Shown piece after piece: positions 43,113 through 54,200 of a stretch of 64,000 nucleotides of DNA; the first letter of the stretch is position 1, and each line of letters opens with the position of its first letter. Origin of the DNA: Alteromonas antoniana (GTDB taxonomy: Bacteria > Pseudomonadota > Gammaproteobacteria > Enterobacterales > Alteromonadaceae); contig NZ_JAESDH010000003.1 of the NCBI RefSeq assembly GCF_019249295.1, forward strand, positions 227,456-291,455. The letters run 5' to 3'. The notes beneath the pieces were generated by a model. That model ran no database searches. It was not told the DNA's origin and saw only the letters and a list, made by a program, of their open reading frames with translations. A program made the translations under genes and the position numbers.

Positions 43113-44282
43113 ATGAATACTTTAAAACAAAAAACACTCATCAAGCCCCTACTTGCCTCGTCACTATCGGTTGGTTTAGCGCTTGCTACTGGCGCAGAGG
43201 CAGCGAACCTAGCTGACACCGAGGTGAAATTCTCTGGTTATATCAAAGTTGACGCAATGTATAGCGACTACTCAAACGGTGAAGGTGTTGGCCCTGGACG
43301 TGATATTTACGTACCGTCTTTGGTACAAACGGGCGCCACCGACGATGGGCTAGGTGGCCGATTTGATGCGCACGCAAAACAGTCTCGTTTCAGATTTACT
43401 ACCAATACGCCAGTAGACGGTGAAGACGTCATTACCGGTGTGTTTGAATTTGACTTTCTATTGACATCTGGTGGTGATGAGCGAGTGAGCAACTCCTATA
43501 CGCCACGTATGCGACATGCTTACTTGAAATACAACAACTGGCTTATTGGTCAAACTTGGTCAACTATCATGGACCTAGGCGCTTTGGTTGAATCAGTAGA
43601 TTTTATTGGTACGACAGACGGTGTGGCTTTTACTCGTCAACCACAAATTCGTTATTCAAATAACGGTTTTGAAGTGGCGTTGGAAAACCCTGAGACAACC
43701 GTTGGTACTACCACTACCGCGCAAATTACGACAGATGACAATTCTGTACCTGATCTCATTGGTACTTATACGATGAAAGCCAGCTGGGGTCATGTGAAAG
43801 TGGGCGGTATCTTGCGTCAGCTTGCTTATGAAACACAAGGCGAAGATTACTCAGACACGGGTATTGCACTATCGCTTTCATCGCGCATTAACTTGAGCAA
43901 TGGCGATGATATTCGCATTCAAGTAGCTAGTGGTTCGGGCTTAGGTCGTTATGTTGGCGTAAATGCTGCCAATGGTGCCTTCCTAGACGATGAAGGTAAC
44001 TTTGATGCCATTGATGCAACCGCGGTTACTGTAGCTTACCGCCACTTATGGAGCGAAAGCGCTCGTACCAATCTTATTTTCTCTTCATTAGATGTAGACA
44101 CCGTCGAGGGCATGGTGGGCTCGCGCACACATGACGTTTACAGCACGCGTATTAACTACATCTACAACATTACTAAGCCGCTATCGGTTGGCTTGGAATA
44201 TACCTACGCAAAGCGTGAAACTGTTGACGGTTTCGACGGCGATATGAGCCGCGTTCAAGCAATGGCGAAATACGCTTTTTAA
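43113..44282 (+). CDS. DcaP-like outer-membrane porin
   Basis: The 389-residue protein has a signal peptide (about residues 1-30, cleavage after GAEA) and then FSGYIKVDAMYSDYS, the opening of DcaP-type trimeric porins. Alternating beta-strand character continues to a C-terminal aromatic residue (AKYAF), the usual outer-membrane signal. DcaP porins take up small negatively charged molecules such as dicarboxylates and aromatic acids. Placement between benE and an ABC importer suggests aromatic-acid entry. Confidence 0.8.
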   Translation: MNTLKQKTLIKPLLASSLSVGLALATGAEAANLADTEVKFSGYIKVDAMYSDYSNGEGVGPGRDIYVPSLVQTGATDDGLGGRFDAHAKQSRFRFTTNTPVDGEDVITGVFEFDFLLTSGGDERVSNSYTPRMRHAYLKYNNWLIGQTWSTIMDLGALVESVDFIGTTDGVAFTRQPQIRYSNNGFEVALENPETTVGTTTTAQITTDDNSVPDLIGTYTMKASWGHVKVGGILRQLAYETQGEDYSDTGIALSLSSRINLSNGDDIRIQVASGSGLGRYVGVNAANGAFLDDEGNFDAIDATAVTVAYRHLWSESARTNLIFSSLDVDTVEGMVGSRTHDVYSTRINYIYNITKPLSVGLEYTYAKRETVDGFDGDMSRVQAMAKYAF

Positions 44283-44313
44283 CATTCACCTACCACAATA
44301 CGAGTAACTTACC

Positions 44314-45498
44314 ATGATATTTAAAAATAAAACGCTCAGAAAAGTCGTCTTGGCCAGTAGTGTGATGGCGACAAGTGTATTGTCAGGTATGTCTGCACAT
44401 GCCGACGAATCTCCCATAAAAATTGGCGTAATGCTGCCATACAGTGGTGTTTACGCTGGGTTGGGTGAGGCTGCTACTAACGGCCTGAAGCAAGCCCTAA
44501 AAGAAAAGGGCAATACTATTGCCGGTCGCCCTGTTGAATTCATCATTAGCGACACTGAAGCAAAGCCTGCTCGCGCTCCAGAGTTAACCTCTGCAATGAC
44601 CGATAAAGACAATGCCGATTTCATTATTGGCCCGGTTCACTCAGGGGTAGCAATGGGCATGATTAAATCGGTTAGAAACAAAGACTCTATCATGATCATT
44701 CCCAATGCAGGTGCTAACGCTGCAACAGGTGCATTCTGTCAGCCGAATGTGTTCCGCACATCTTTTTCGTCTTGGCAAACTGCTTACCCAATGGGTAATC
44801 AAGCCATTGAAATGGGCTATAAAAAGGTGGTGACACTAAGTTGGAACTACGGGTTTGGAAAAGAGTCGCTTGCCGCGTTTTCAGAATCATTTGAAGCTGC
44901 TGGTGGCGAAGTGGTTAAGGAAATTTTCGTACCGTTTCCAAAAACAGAGTTTCAGTCTTACCTAACTGAAATTGCCTCAATAAAGCCAGATGCTGTATTT
45001 GTGTTCTTTGCCGGTGGTGGCTCGGTTAAGTTTGTTAAAGACTACGACGCCATGGGGCTTAAAGGCAAAATTCCACTTATTGGTTCTGGTTTCTTAACAG
45101 AAGGCACCATTGAAGCGCAAGGTGAAGCCGCTGACGGCCTATTCACCACACTACACTACGCCGATACTTTGGATAACCCTAAGAACAAAGCGTTCAGAGC
45201 CGAGTATTTGTCATTGTACAACAAGCCTGCTGACCTATACGCCGTGCAAGGGTATGACGCAGGCCAACTGATCATTCAAGCCGTGGAAGCAACCAAGGGT
45301 AATACCGCTGACAAAAAAGCTCTGATAAAGGCAATGGAAGGTGTTGAAATTGATAGCCCGCGCGGCAGCTTCCATTTCTCTAAGGCGCACAATCCAATTC
45401 AAAACATCTATTTAAGAAAGGTTGAGAACGGAGAAAACGTGGTGGTTAAAACCGCTGCAGCGAACCTGAATGACCCAGCACGTGGTTGTCGTTTATAA
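44314..45498 (+). CDS. Periplasmic substrate-binding protein, Liv-type ABC importer
   Basis: The 394-residue protein has a Sec signal peptide (about residues 1-29, ending SAHA) and the type I periplasmic-binding fold (IKIGVMLPYSGVYAGLGEAA at the start of the mature part). Such proteins bind branched-chain amino acids, amides or aromatic acids. The benzoate neighbourhood favours an aromatic acid ligand, which is inference. A 20-base palindrome after the stop probably protects its mRNA and raises its level over the membrane subunits. Confidence 0.85.
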   Translation: MIFKNKTLRKVVLASSVMATSVLSGMSAHADESPIKIGVMLPYSGVYAGLGEAATNGLKQALKEKGNTIAGRPVEFIISDTEAKPARAPELTSAMTDKDNADFIIGPVHSGVAMGMIKSVRNKDSIMIIPNAGANAATGAFCQPNVFRTSFSSWQTAYPMGNQAIEMGYKKVVTLSWNYGFGKESLAAFSESFEAAGGEVVKEIFVPFPKTEFQSYLTEIASIKPDAVFVFFAGGGSVKFVKDYDAMGLKGKIPLIGSGFLTEGTIEAQGEAADGLFTTLHYADTLDNPKNKAFRAEYLSLYNKPADLYAVQGYDAGQLIIQAVEATKGNTADKKALIKAMEGVEIDSPRGSFHFSKAHNPIQNIYLRKVENGENVVVKTAAANLNDPARGCRL

Positions 45499-45511
45499 GT
45501 TATTGCAAGTA

Positions 45512-45531
45512 GGGAAGCCCATGGGCTTCCC
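45512..45531 (+). promoter_or_regulatory. Intercistronic stabilising hairpin
   Basis: GGGAAGCCCATGGGCTTCCC is a perfect 20-base palindrome located 13 bases after the binding-protein stop and 15 bases before the permease gene. Such hairpins after binding-protein genes give unequal expression in ABC operons. Confidence 0.7.
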
Positions 45532-45546
45532 CATAGAGGTATAAAA

Positions 45547-46410
45547 ATGGAAATGTCGCTTTTCCTCGTGCAATTACTAAACGGTATTCAGTATGGGCTG
45601 TTACTGTTTTTGGTTGCATCAGGTCTCACATTAGTTTTTGGCGTTATGGGTATCTTGAACCTTGCTCATGGCTCTATGTATATGATTGGCGCCTATTTGG
45701 TGTATTACTTTGCCGCCATGACAGACAGCTTTTGGTTAGCTGTGGTCATTGCTTGCAGTATTGCTATGGTCATAGGCGTAATTATTGAGCGCTTTCTTAT
45801 AGTGCATTTATACAAGCGCGACCACCTTGATCAGGTGCTGCTAACGGTTGGTTTAATCTTTATTTTTAACGCGGCACAAAGCTTCATTTGGGGTAACGAC
45901 CCTCTGGGGGTTGATGTACCTGAGCTGCTGTCATCGTCAATTCAAATTACCGATATTGTTGAATATCCGGTTTATCGCTTGTTCCTGTCGGTATTGTGTG
46001 TGGGTATTGCCATAGGCATGTATTACGTCATCAACAATACCAAGCTTGGCATGATGATCCGCGCCGGTGAGTCTAACCGTGAAATGGTTGAGAACTTGGG
46101 CGTGAATATCGGCACATTATTTACTGTCGTTTTCGCCGTTGGCGTTACCTTATCTGCCTTGGCCGGTATTGTTTCTGCGCCTGTGGTGAGTTTAGTACCT
46201 GGTATGGGAGAGCGCGTACTCATTTCATGCTTTGTTGTAGTGGTTATTGGGGGAATGGGCTCAATAAAAGGGGCTTTTGTGGCGGCCTTGCTAGTAGGCA
46301 TTGTTGACACGTTCGCATCTGTGCTGTTGCCCGGCATGTCGAGTATGACAATTTACTTGCTAATGGCACTTATCCTTATTTTTAAACCACAAGGGCTTTT
46401 CAAAAGTTAA
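45547..46410 (+). CDS. LivH-type permease
   Basis: The 287-residue protein has about eight hydrophobic helices and the LivH hallmarks LNLAHGSMYMIGAY near residue 38 and VVVIGGMGSIKGAFVAALLV near residue 230. It forms half of the transmembrane channel with the LivM-type gene nine bases downstream. Confidence 0.9.
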   Translation: MEMSLFLVQLLNGIQYGLLLFLVASGLTLVFGVMGILNLAHGSMYMIGAYLVYYFAAMTDSFWLAVVIACSIAMVIGVIIERFLIVHLYKRDHLDQVLLTVGLIFIFNAAQSFIWGNDPLGVDVPELLSSSIQITDIVEYPVYRLFLSVLCVGIAIGMYYVINNTKLGMMIRAGESNREMVENLGVNIGTLFTVVFAVGVTLSALAGIVSAPVVSLVPGMGERVLISCFVVVVIGGMGSIKGAFVAALLVGIVDTFASVLLPGMSSMTIYLLMALILIFKPQGLFKS

Positions 46411-46419
46411 GGTTGTACG

Positions 46420-47388
46420 ATGTCTGTATTTTCTAGCAAAGCTGAAAAAGTATTTATTTTTGCGTTTTTCTTTATTGCCTTGGGTATTCCCTTATTTTTC
46501 AATGAGAACACGTTTTACGTAAACAAAATCTCCACCATGCTGATTTTGTCTATTTTTGTTATGTCTTTGGACTACTTGGTGGGAAGAACTGGCCTTATCA
46601 CCCTTGGTCACGCCATGTTCTACGGATTAGGCGGATACTTATTTGCCATTATGATCCCCGAATACGAAGTGGTTAACTTTTGGTTGTATACCTTTTATGT
46701 CATGGCCGCTAGCGGTGTTATCGCACTTATTGTTGGCTTTATTGTGCTAAGAACCAGCGGTATTTATATGATCATGATCACGCTGGCATTGGCGCAAATG
46801 ACCTTTTATTTCTTTGCCGACTCAACGGAATACGGCGGCTTAGACGGGCTATTTATTTATCTAAAACCCGAGACCAGCATTTTTGGTTTGAATTTCTTAG
46901 ATTTAGATAACGAGAACCACTTCTATTACCTGTGCTTGCTATCGCTATTTAACTGCTACGTGTTTTGTAAAGTTAGTTTGCATTCTCGGTTTGGGCGGGT
47001 GATTGACGCAATAAAAGAAAACCCTGAGCGTGCCACTGCACTTGGCTACAACATCTTCCACTTCCGTTTAGTGTCGTATGTATTGTCTTCGTCACTTGCT
47101 GCTTACGCAGGCTACTTGTTCTCGCTTCAATACGGTTTTGTTAATCCAACCATGATGAGTTGGGAAGTCTCTGCTTCTGCATTAGTCATGGCTATTTTAG
47201 GTGGCCTGGGCACTATTTTTGGGGCAATTCTAGGTGTATTCGTTTACGAGAGCTTGCACTACGGCATTGAACACATGACACAGTATTGGATGTTCTGGAT
47301 GGGCTCGCTCATCATCTTAATGGTGCTGCTACTAAAAAGTGGTATTGCTGGGCTAATTGAGCAGTTGGTTGGAGGGAAACGCAAATGA
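46420..47388 (+). CDS. LivM-type permease
   Basis: The 322-residue protein has about ten helices, with the LivM signatures RTGLITLGHAMFYGLGGYLF (about residues 51-70) and AILGGLGTIFGAILGVFVYE near the C-terminus. Its stop overlaps the start of the LivG-type ATPase gene (ATGA), which shows coupling. Confidence 0.9.
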   Translation: MSVFSSKAEKVFIFAFFFIALGIPLFFNENTFYVNKISTMLILSIFVMSLDYLVGRTGLITLGHAMFYGLGGYLFAIMIPEYEVVNFWLYTFYVMAASGVIALIVGFIVLRTSGIYMIMITLALAQMTFYFFADSTEYGGLDGLFIYLKPETSIFGLNFLDLDNENHFYYLCLLSLFNCYVFCKVSLHSRFGRVIDAIKENPERATALGYNIFHFRLVSYVLSSSLAAYAGYLFSLQYGFVNPTMMSWEVSASALVMAILGGLGTIFGAILGVFVYESLHYGIEHMTQYWMFWMGSLIILMVLLLKSGIAGLIEQLVGGKRK

Positions 47389-48143
47389 GTGAATGTATCT
47401 TACAAGCTGAAAACCTTTCAAAACACTGGGGCGGGTTAAAGGCGCTCAACGAATTTAATATTAAGTTCTACGACAAGTCACTACATAGCATTGTGGGCCC
47501 TAATGGCGCGGGCAAAAGCACCATGCTGAATATATTGTGCGGTACATATCCGGCAACTAAGGGGGTAATTTTGTATCGCGGTGAAAATATTACGGGGCTT
47601 AAAAGTCATCAGTTCTGCCGCAAAGGCATAGGGCGAAGCTTTCAGAAAACCAATATTTTCAAAGATGCCACATGCCTGGAAAACTGCTGCATTGCCGCCC
47701 AACAACGGGTGGGTAGCAGCTTCAATATGTTTAAGTCGAAGCATTCAAGTAAGCATGTAACTGCGATTGCCGAAGATGCCCTTGAACAGGTTGGGTTATT
47801 GAAGCAAGCCAATACCAAAGCCAGCGCCATTAGTTATGGTGAGCAGCGTCAACTAGAAATTGCCATGGTATTGGCGACCGACCCCCAAGTGCTTTTGCTT
47901 GATGAGCCAATGGCGGGCATGGGCCATGAAGAGTCGCTGATCATTATTGACCTACTTAAGTCGCTGAAAAAGCGCTACTGCATTGTGCTGGTAGAGCACG
48001 ACATGGATGCCGTTTTTGAGCTATCTGACCTAATGACCGTGATGGTGGACGGGCAGCATTTGATCACCGATGTGGTAGATAACATTCGAGCAAACCCTTT
48101 AGTTCAAGAAGCCTATCTGGGCAACGATGACGAGGTATTTTAA
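47385..48143 (+). CDS. LivG-type ATPase
   Basis: The 252-residue ATPase has Walker A GPNGAGKST (about residues 38-46), a SYGEQRQLEIAM signature in place of the canonical LSGGQ, Walker B VLLLDEPMAGMG and the switch His in VLVEHDMD. The GRSFQ and NLC motifs fit the LivG branch. Confidence 0.9.
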   Translation: MSECILQAENLSKHWGGLKALNEFNIKFYDKSLHSIVGPNGAGKSTMLNILCGTYPATKGVILYRGENITGLKSHQFCRKGIGRSFQKTNIFKDATCLENCCIAAQQRVGSSFNMFKSKHSSKHVTAIAEDALEQVGLLKQANTKASAISYGEQRQLEIAMVLATDPQVLLLDEPMAGMGHEESLIIIDLLKSLKKRYCIVLVEHDMDAVFELSDLMTVMVDGQHLITDVVDNIRANPLVQEAYLGNDDEVF

Positions 48144-48144
48144 C

Positions 48145-48858
48145 GTGACAGACAACATTCTAGAGGTAAAAGGCATTCATACCTTATACGGGGAAAGCCA
48201 TATTCTGCACGGGGTATCTTTTGCCATTAAAAAAGGGCAGACCGTAAGTATTATGGGCCGCAACGGCATGGGCAAGTCCACAACGTTGAAATCTATTTTG
48301 GGTATTGTAAAGCCGCGTAGTGGCGCTGTGTTGTACAAGGGCAAAGAAATTGATGCTCTGCCCACGTGGAAACGCATGCGTAACGACATTGCTTATGTGC
48401 CAGAAGGGCGGGGCATGTTTCACAACTTAACAGTGAAAGAGCACTTACAAATGGCTGCGCGCAAAAATTCGCGAGGTGAAGCGCACTGGACTTATGCCAA
48501 GGTGCTTGAGGTATTCCCTCGTTTAAAAGAACGCTTAACCAATAAAGGTACTCAACTCTCTGGCGGTGAACAGCAGATGCTAGCTATAGGTAGAGCCCTT
48601 TTGACCAACCCTGATTTGCTGATACTCGATGAAGCCACAGAAGGCTTAGCACCGCTCATTCGCAAAGAGATTTGGGATGTTATTCGCAAAATTAAAGAAA
48701 CCGGTGTGTCGACCATTATTGTGGATAAAAACATTAAGGTATTGCAGACGCTGTGCGACCAGCACATTCTTATTGTGAAAGGGAAAGTGCAATTTAACGG
48801 TGACTCGCAAGCCCTTGAGGAAAATCGCGCATTTATTGAAACCAGCCTTGCGGTTTAA
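48145..48858 (+). CDS. LivF-type ATPase
   Basis: I choose GTG 48145, nine bases after GAGGT, over the in-frame ATG at 48127 inside the previous gene; this gives 237 residues. Walker A is GRNGMGKST, the signature is LSGGEQQML and Walker B is LLILDEATEGLAP. One feature is odd: the usual switch His is replaced, because the sequence reads TIIVDKNIK where family members have an Glu-x-x before it. It pairs with the LivG-type ATPase. Confidence 0.88.
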   Translation: MTDNILEVKGIHTLYGESHILHGVSFAIKKGQTVSIMGRNGMGKSTTLKSILGIVKPRSGAVLYKGKEIDALPTWKRMRNDIAYVPEGRGMFHNLTVKEHLQMAARKNSRGEAHWTYAKVLEVFPRLKERLTNKGTQLSGGEQQMLAIGRALLTNPDLLILDEATEGLAPLIRKEIWDVIRKIKETGVSTIIVDKNIKVLQTLCDQHILIVKGKVQFNGDSQALEENRAFIETSLAV

Positions 48859-48925
48859 TTGCGCTGTAATACGGTGAGAAGCTGGGGTAGCATGACGCCC
48901 ACTTGGATGAAGAGGCAGCAACAAA

Positions 48926-49747
48926 ATGGATGACGACAAAGCAATTGCAACCCGAAAAGGCATTGGCTCTCTTGAACTAGGGCTTGAGGTATTAGAGTTA
49001 ATCTCTGAGCACAGCGGCCCTATCTCGCTAACCAAGTTATCTGAGCTGGCAGAAATGAGCCCCAGTCGGCTTCACAAATACTTGGTTAGCTTGACTAAGC
49101 TTGGCTATGTGTCGCAATTAGACAATGCCAAATACATGCTTTCAAACAGCAGTATTCGCTTGGGCATGTCGGCACTAAAACATTCAAACCCCGTCCAAGT
49201 GGCCTTTGAATATGCAGACAAGCTACACCAAGAATTAGATAAAACGATTACTGTAACCATTTGGAATGGAGATGTACCGTTAGTGATAAAGTGGTTAGAC
49301 TCTAGTCACTTTTTGGCGGTGAATATTCGTTTGGGCTCAGAGTTGTCGCCATTTACCTCTGCTGCTGGGCGTATTTTCTTATCCCATCTACCTAAACTGC
49401 GCTGTAAGGCGTTAGTTGAACACTACTACGATTCCCCCGCACCTATGCCACGCTACATGGGCAAGCCTATAAAAAAAGCGGTGTTCTACGAATTGTTAGA
49501 AGACATAAAACAAAGCAACTTGTGCTGTTTTAAAGAAGATTTTCTGCCCGACATTAATGTAGTAAGTGCGCCTATCTTTAGTTTAGACGGTTCGGTAAGC
49601 ACCGTTATTAGCTTGTTGGGCAACAGCAAAGAAACACCGGTAAATGCAAAAAGCATATACGTACAAGCCGTGAAAAAGGCTAGTAATGAGGCTACCTGTA
49701 AGATATCTGGACAGCTTAGAGCAACCTCAGAAAAAGACTCTTTTTAA
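48926..49747 (+). CDS. IclR-family regulator
   Basis: The 273-residue protein has an N-terminal winged helix (ISLTKLSELAEMSPSRLHKY, residues 34-53) and an IclR effector domain. It is less like PcaR than the protein encoded at 33504. Its position directly after the ABC importer genes suggests that it controls their expression in response to an aromatic or organic acid. An imperfect hairpin with a T-run (about 49770-49801) follows and may be the terminator. Confidence 0.8.
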   Translation: MDDDKAIATRKGIGSLELGLEVLELISEHSGPISLTKLSELAEMSPSRLHKYLVSLTKLGYVSQLDNAKYMLSNSSIRLGMSALKHSNPVQVAFEYADKLHQELDKTITVTIWNGDVPLVIKWLDSSHFLAVNIRLGSELSPFTSAAGRIFLSHLPKLRCKALVEHYYDSPAPMPRYMGKPIKKAVFYELLEDIKQSNLCCFKEDFLPDINVVSAPIFSLDGSVSTVISLLGNSKETPVNAKSIYVQAVKKASNEATCKISGQLRATSEKDSF

Positions 49748-50014
49748 GTTGAGTCTTAAATGATAAAGAAGCCGGCTTTACCCCCAACTTGGCTTTTTTT
49801 AAAATGAAGTTATGCAAGTGTGACTTTGTAGAGGTGGTATATGTAAATGCCTGTACTACGTTGATTCAATGCGCCATTCGTCTTATGCAGATTTAATTAC
49901 TGTTAATGTGTATTAACATAACCGAAAAATATCTATATAAAAAAGTTAGCTATTGGCAATAAGCCATATATACTCGTAGTAAGCGCATTATTTTTTCTTT
50001 GCAAATGAGTATTT

Positions 50015-51003
50015 ATGGCTAAGCAGTTAGCAAGACACGACATCGACGAAACGCTCTACCTTTTCCAGCAAGATAACAGCAAAAAGTGGTACGCCCGTTT
50101 TCAACTTTTCGGGAAATGGCACTGCAAATCAACTAAACAAGTTGATAAAGAAGAAGCTGTAGCAGCGGCTAGATTGCTACGCATGGAGTGGAAAATAAAA
50201 GCGGAAATAGGAACTCTTACAACGAGCAAGCGTTTTCGCGATGTAGCTGCGAAGAGTATTCTAGCTATGGAACATGAGCTTGCGCACGGCGGCGGTAAAG
50301 TTAGCTACAAAGACTACATGGGAGCTTTGAAAAAATATCACATTCCATTTTTTTGACCGCACTTATATCACTTCTAATGACCAAGACAAGCTTAAAGAGT
50401 TCGACATTTGGCGAATACAAAAGGCTGGTAAGGTTCTCAAAAAGTCTACTCTAGTAAATCATAACGCGGCGCTACAAATGGTGTTTAAAGCTGCGGTCGA
50501 AAACCAATGGATGTTATCAGTTCAAGTGCCAGTATTAAGCAACAAAGGAGAGCAGGGGGCTAGACGTGCTGCTTTCAGTGAAGTTGAATATGAGAAGGTT
50601 GTTGAAACTTTAGAAAACATGAGGGACAACAGCCGCAAGAAAAAGACTAGACAAATAAGAGAGTTGTTGCTTGATTATGCTGACGTAGTCATCAATACAG
50701 GTATTCGTCCTGGCACTGAAATGGAAGAGCTGACTTGGTCTGACATCCTAATGACAAGGCAAGAGCATCAAGTCATTTTCAAAATTAAAGTAAGGAAGGG
50801 TAAGACTACAAAACACACGGGAACGAGAACCATCGTGTGTAAAGATGAGTTCGTGTTCCCCCTAATGAACTTAATGGAGCGTTTTCCTAATCGTCGGCCG
50901 TCTGACAAGATATTTGTACTAGCTGACGGTTCTAGTACCAACGAATTAGGCAGAACCTTTGTATCAGCACTAGAGGAAGCAGAACTAAAGACCAGCCCAG
51001 ATA
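50015..51003 (+). pseudogene. Phage-type tyrosine integrase, frameshifted and truncated
   Basis: The first frame (50015-50356) encodes the N-terminal DNA-binding part (WYARFQLFGKWHCKSTK). It stops after a run of seven T at 50348-50354. Removing one T restores a frame that runs ...PFFDRTYITSNDQDKLKEF and continues into 50478 and on, with the catalytic Arg in VINTGIRPGTEMEELTW. The box II HxxR and Tyr segments are missing because an ISAs1-family remnant begins at about 51005. The integrase is therefore doubly inactivated. It may mark an old integrated element. Confidence 0.8.
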
Positions 51004-51004
51004 G

Positions 51005-51205
51005 TTTTCAGCCCTTTCCATTCAGGGAACCTATTCACTAACGATGCCGCATCCATAACATGGTACGCTCTCGCTTCGCCTCGTCCATGATGTTTTTCTA
51101 GGCAAATCACTTCCTTGTTTATGGCACCCGAAAGTTCATTGCGCACGGCATCATGAAGTTCCTTTTGATTGCCTTTTAGGGCCAGAAGGTAATCGCCACC
51201 GCTTT
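51005..51205 (-). pseudogene. ISAs1-family transposase fragment
   Basis: Read on the minus strand from about 51205 to 51005, the sequence encodes GGDYLLALKGNQKELHDAV, then EKHHGRGEARAYHVMDAA and RFPEWKGLKT. These are consecutive motifs of ISAs1-family (IS4-like) transposases. Both ends are lost: one at the Tn3-family inverted repeat at 51206, the other at the integrase junction. Only about 200 bases remain. Confidence 0.75.
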
Positions 51206-54200
51206 GGGGTACTAGGGATTTTCCCCTCTAAAGTAACATAGAACGCTACAGGCTTTGTATTATATAGCCTCCAGCTGTGGGTTACTTTCGTTTCCAAGCT
51301 TAATCATCCACGATTGGCTTCGTAATTTCACTAATATCAGGCAATTTTCCGGTATTGGTGAAGTTATACGTCCCGCTTAAGTTGATATTTTGCCATGCAA
51401 CGGGCGAAACAGCACGAGTGATAGCCGCTTTTTCTTCATCACCTGTCGCTTCAAAGTGTCCCAGAAGATGACTCAGTATCGCGGAGTTGAAGTAGATGAT
51501 CGCGTTGGCAAGCAATCTTGCGCATTCATTCCAGATAGCGATTTCAGACTCGTTTTTGCCACGGAACTGATCACCATTCACCGACGCAATGGCTCGTCTA
51601 AGGAAGTGCCATGCTTCTCCCCGGTTCAGGGCACGTTGCACATACTGCCGCAAACTGGCATCGTCGATGTAGTCAAGTAAATATTGCGCTTTAACCAGTC
51701 GATTATACTCCGTCAGAGCCTGTAATATTGGGTGTCCAGAAGGGTAACCAGACAACTTTCTTACCAGCATTGCTTGTGTCGTCCGCTTTGTCTGAAGTGA
51801 CAGAACAATACGCCTGATATCTTGCCATCCCGTTGTAATAACATTCGTTCTGATAGGCTTCTTTAGCGCCAGTATGGTGTTACATTGTTCATTTTCAGTC
51901 ACCTCAAACAGATCGTTGATGACGCTGTTAAATTGCGCGTATCGCGGTGCAAAGCTGTAGCCGCATAGATCCAATAAAGCGAAGTTGACGTGATTGACAC
52001 CGTGTGTATCTGTCGAGAGTACGTCAGGTTTGATATCGCTGCTGTTGGATTGCAACAGATCATAGATATAGTGTGATTCATGCTCGTTGGAGCCGATTAT
52101 CCGTGCATTCAGCGCGCTGTGATTGGCGACCAGGGTCATGGCCGTGATCCCTTTATTGGTACCGAAGTACTTCGAGGAATACCGGGTTTTAAACGTTTCC
52201 AGATGCGTTTCGAATTTCTGACCATCCGCACTGGCGTGCAACTGGTCCTCCTGAATATGGTAGTGGCGGAAGATGGGTAATGAAGCCACCGCATTATTGA
52301 TCACGTCGCTGGCATCATGCAGCGTTTCAGGTCGGATATAGTTAGCCTGTACTGTACTCAGGTGTTCATAACTGCGGTCGGAGATCTGCGCCATACCATA
52401 CACACCACGGTGAGTGGCGTTAGCAATCAGAATGGCCAGTAAATCATCCTGATGAGTAGTTCCCTGTTTTTGTATTGGCAGCACATGTGTCAGGCATCGC
52501 ATAAACCCGGTTTCGCGCTCAACATACCGCAGGACATCCGCGATACCGACTGGCTGCATTCGCTTAAAGAAGGGATTGTTGACCAGAGATGTAGCGCCTT
52601 TTGTTGGCAGGTGCCAGCGGGTGCCCGAGCGATTTTTCATGATTACATTGCGATTATCTCCCTCATCAATATGGCACGCCACGTCTTTGAGCGCGCTTTC
52701 CAGTCGATGTTGTTTCTCCTGTAACAATGCGTCAACAGGTTGTTTTAGTCTGTCCAGCGTTGATGACTCCAGCAGTGCATCCTGCGATGTTTGGGGGATC
52801 AGGTCGTCTTCCAGTGCCCGGTATTTGGTGACATTTGACAGATAAATACGTCCGTTCAGTCGTGAAGTTAACTGCCGGTAGAGCAGCCATTCATAACGTT
52901 GCGGATTAACGTTATCCTGTTTCACCAGCCATGGGAGGTGCTTTTTGGGGATAAGCGACGTATCCATTGTCATCAGTGATTCACCGGATACAATTTCCGT
53001 TTGCATCTTTTGAAGTTGGGCGACGACGGCTTCTGAGCCTTTACCGGCCTCACATTCAAGGCACAGGAACACTGGTCTTAACAACTGTTCCAGAAGGTTT
53101 CGTTGTTCGTCATAATATTGCCACTGGTACTCTTCCACGGTCCGTTTCTGTTTTTTCAGGTAAAGGCAGAGGGTCTGGATATCCCTGTCATTCATGACCT
53201 TCAATGCCTGTTGTCTGACTACTGAGAAGGGCTGATTGTCATCAATATTCTCGTCAACAAACAGGTGAAGTAGCTCTGCCGCTTTCGTGACATTGTCCGC
53301 AGCTGACTGCCAGGACAGGAACACTGCTTGTTGTGCAAAGGCGTTGGCGGCTTCCTGTTGTTTTCGGATATGGTAAACAAACCCATCCGTCAGGCGCTCC
53401 AGTGCAAGTTGCATGCGCTCTGTCAGATGACACAGTAACCACAGGTGCTGCTGTGAGCGTTTGAAGCGCCGCACTTTACTGCCGTAGTAATCAATAAGGC
53501 CGCTGAAGTGTTGTCGATTTTTTAGCGACAGATTGAGCCTGTCCACAACGTCATTTATTTGCGTGTGCCATGGTGCTAACCGGTGGTAAATGGCGAGCTC
53601 TTTTTTAAGCTCAGGCACGGTCAGACTTTTGGCACCACCCCTGAGATGGCTCAGACTCAGCCCGTCGTCTTTAGTAGTGATTATGTTGTCCAGAAAGACG
53701 TTAAGTTCATTACTGGTAAGTTGATTCAGTTGGAGCGTCAGGTCTTTTCTGACCTGTTGCATTGTGCGGCTTATCAGTCTTTGAAGCACGGAGTACTTAG
53801 GAATGGCAATGTTATGGCTGGCAAGGTATTCAATGGCCGCATCAAAGAGGTGTCGAGGCTCCAGCCAGGCATGACCAATGTAAACCAGGTGGTGGCACAG
53901 AGCATTGAGGTGCTGTTTTTCATTCCACTTATTGTAATTAAGTAGACGCAGTATCCTTGAGTAAATACGGTCACGCTGCATTTTACTGACACTGAAAGGC
54001 CTGATCCCTTTACCTCTTTGAATTTGGGAGGCAATAAACTGCATGTCGATACTGATATCACGGAAACTCGGAGCAATGATCACTGGCTTAGATTTAAAAT
54101 AGCCCAGAAGCGCCACGAAATAACAACGATGTTTAGTAAGCCTGATAGTACGGCATTCGGCCTGTTCTACATCGTTTAGCGAAAAATACAAACGTTGTTC

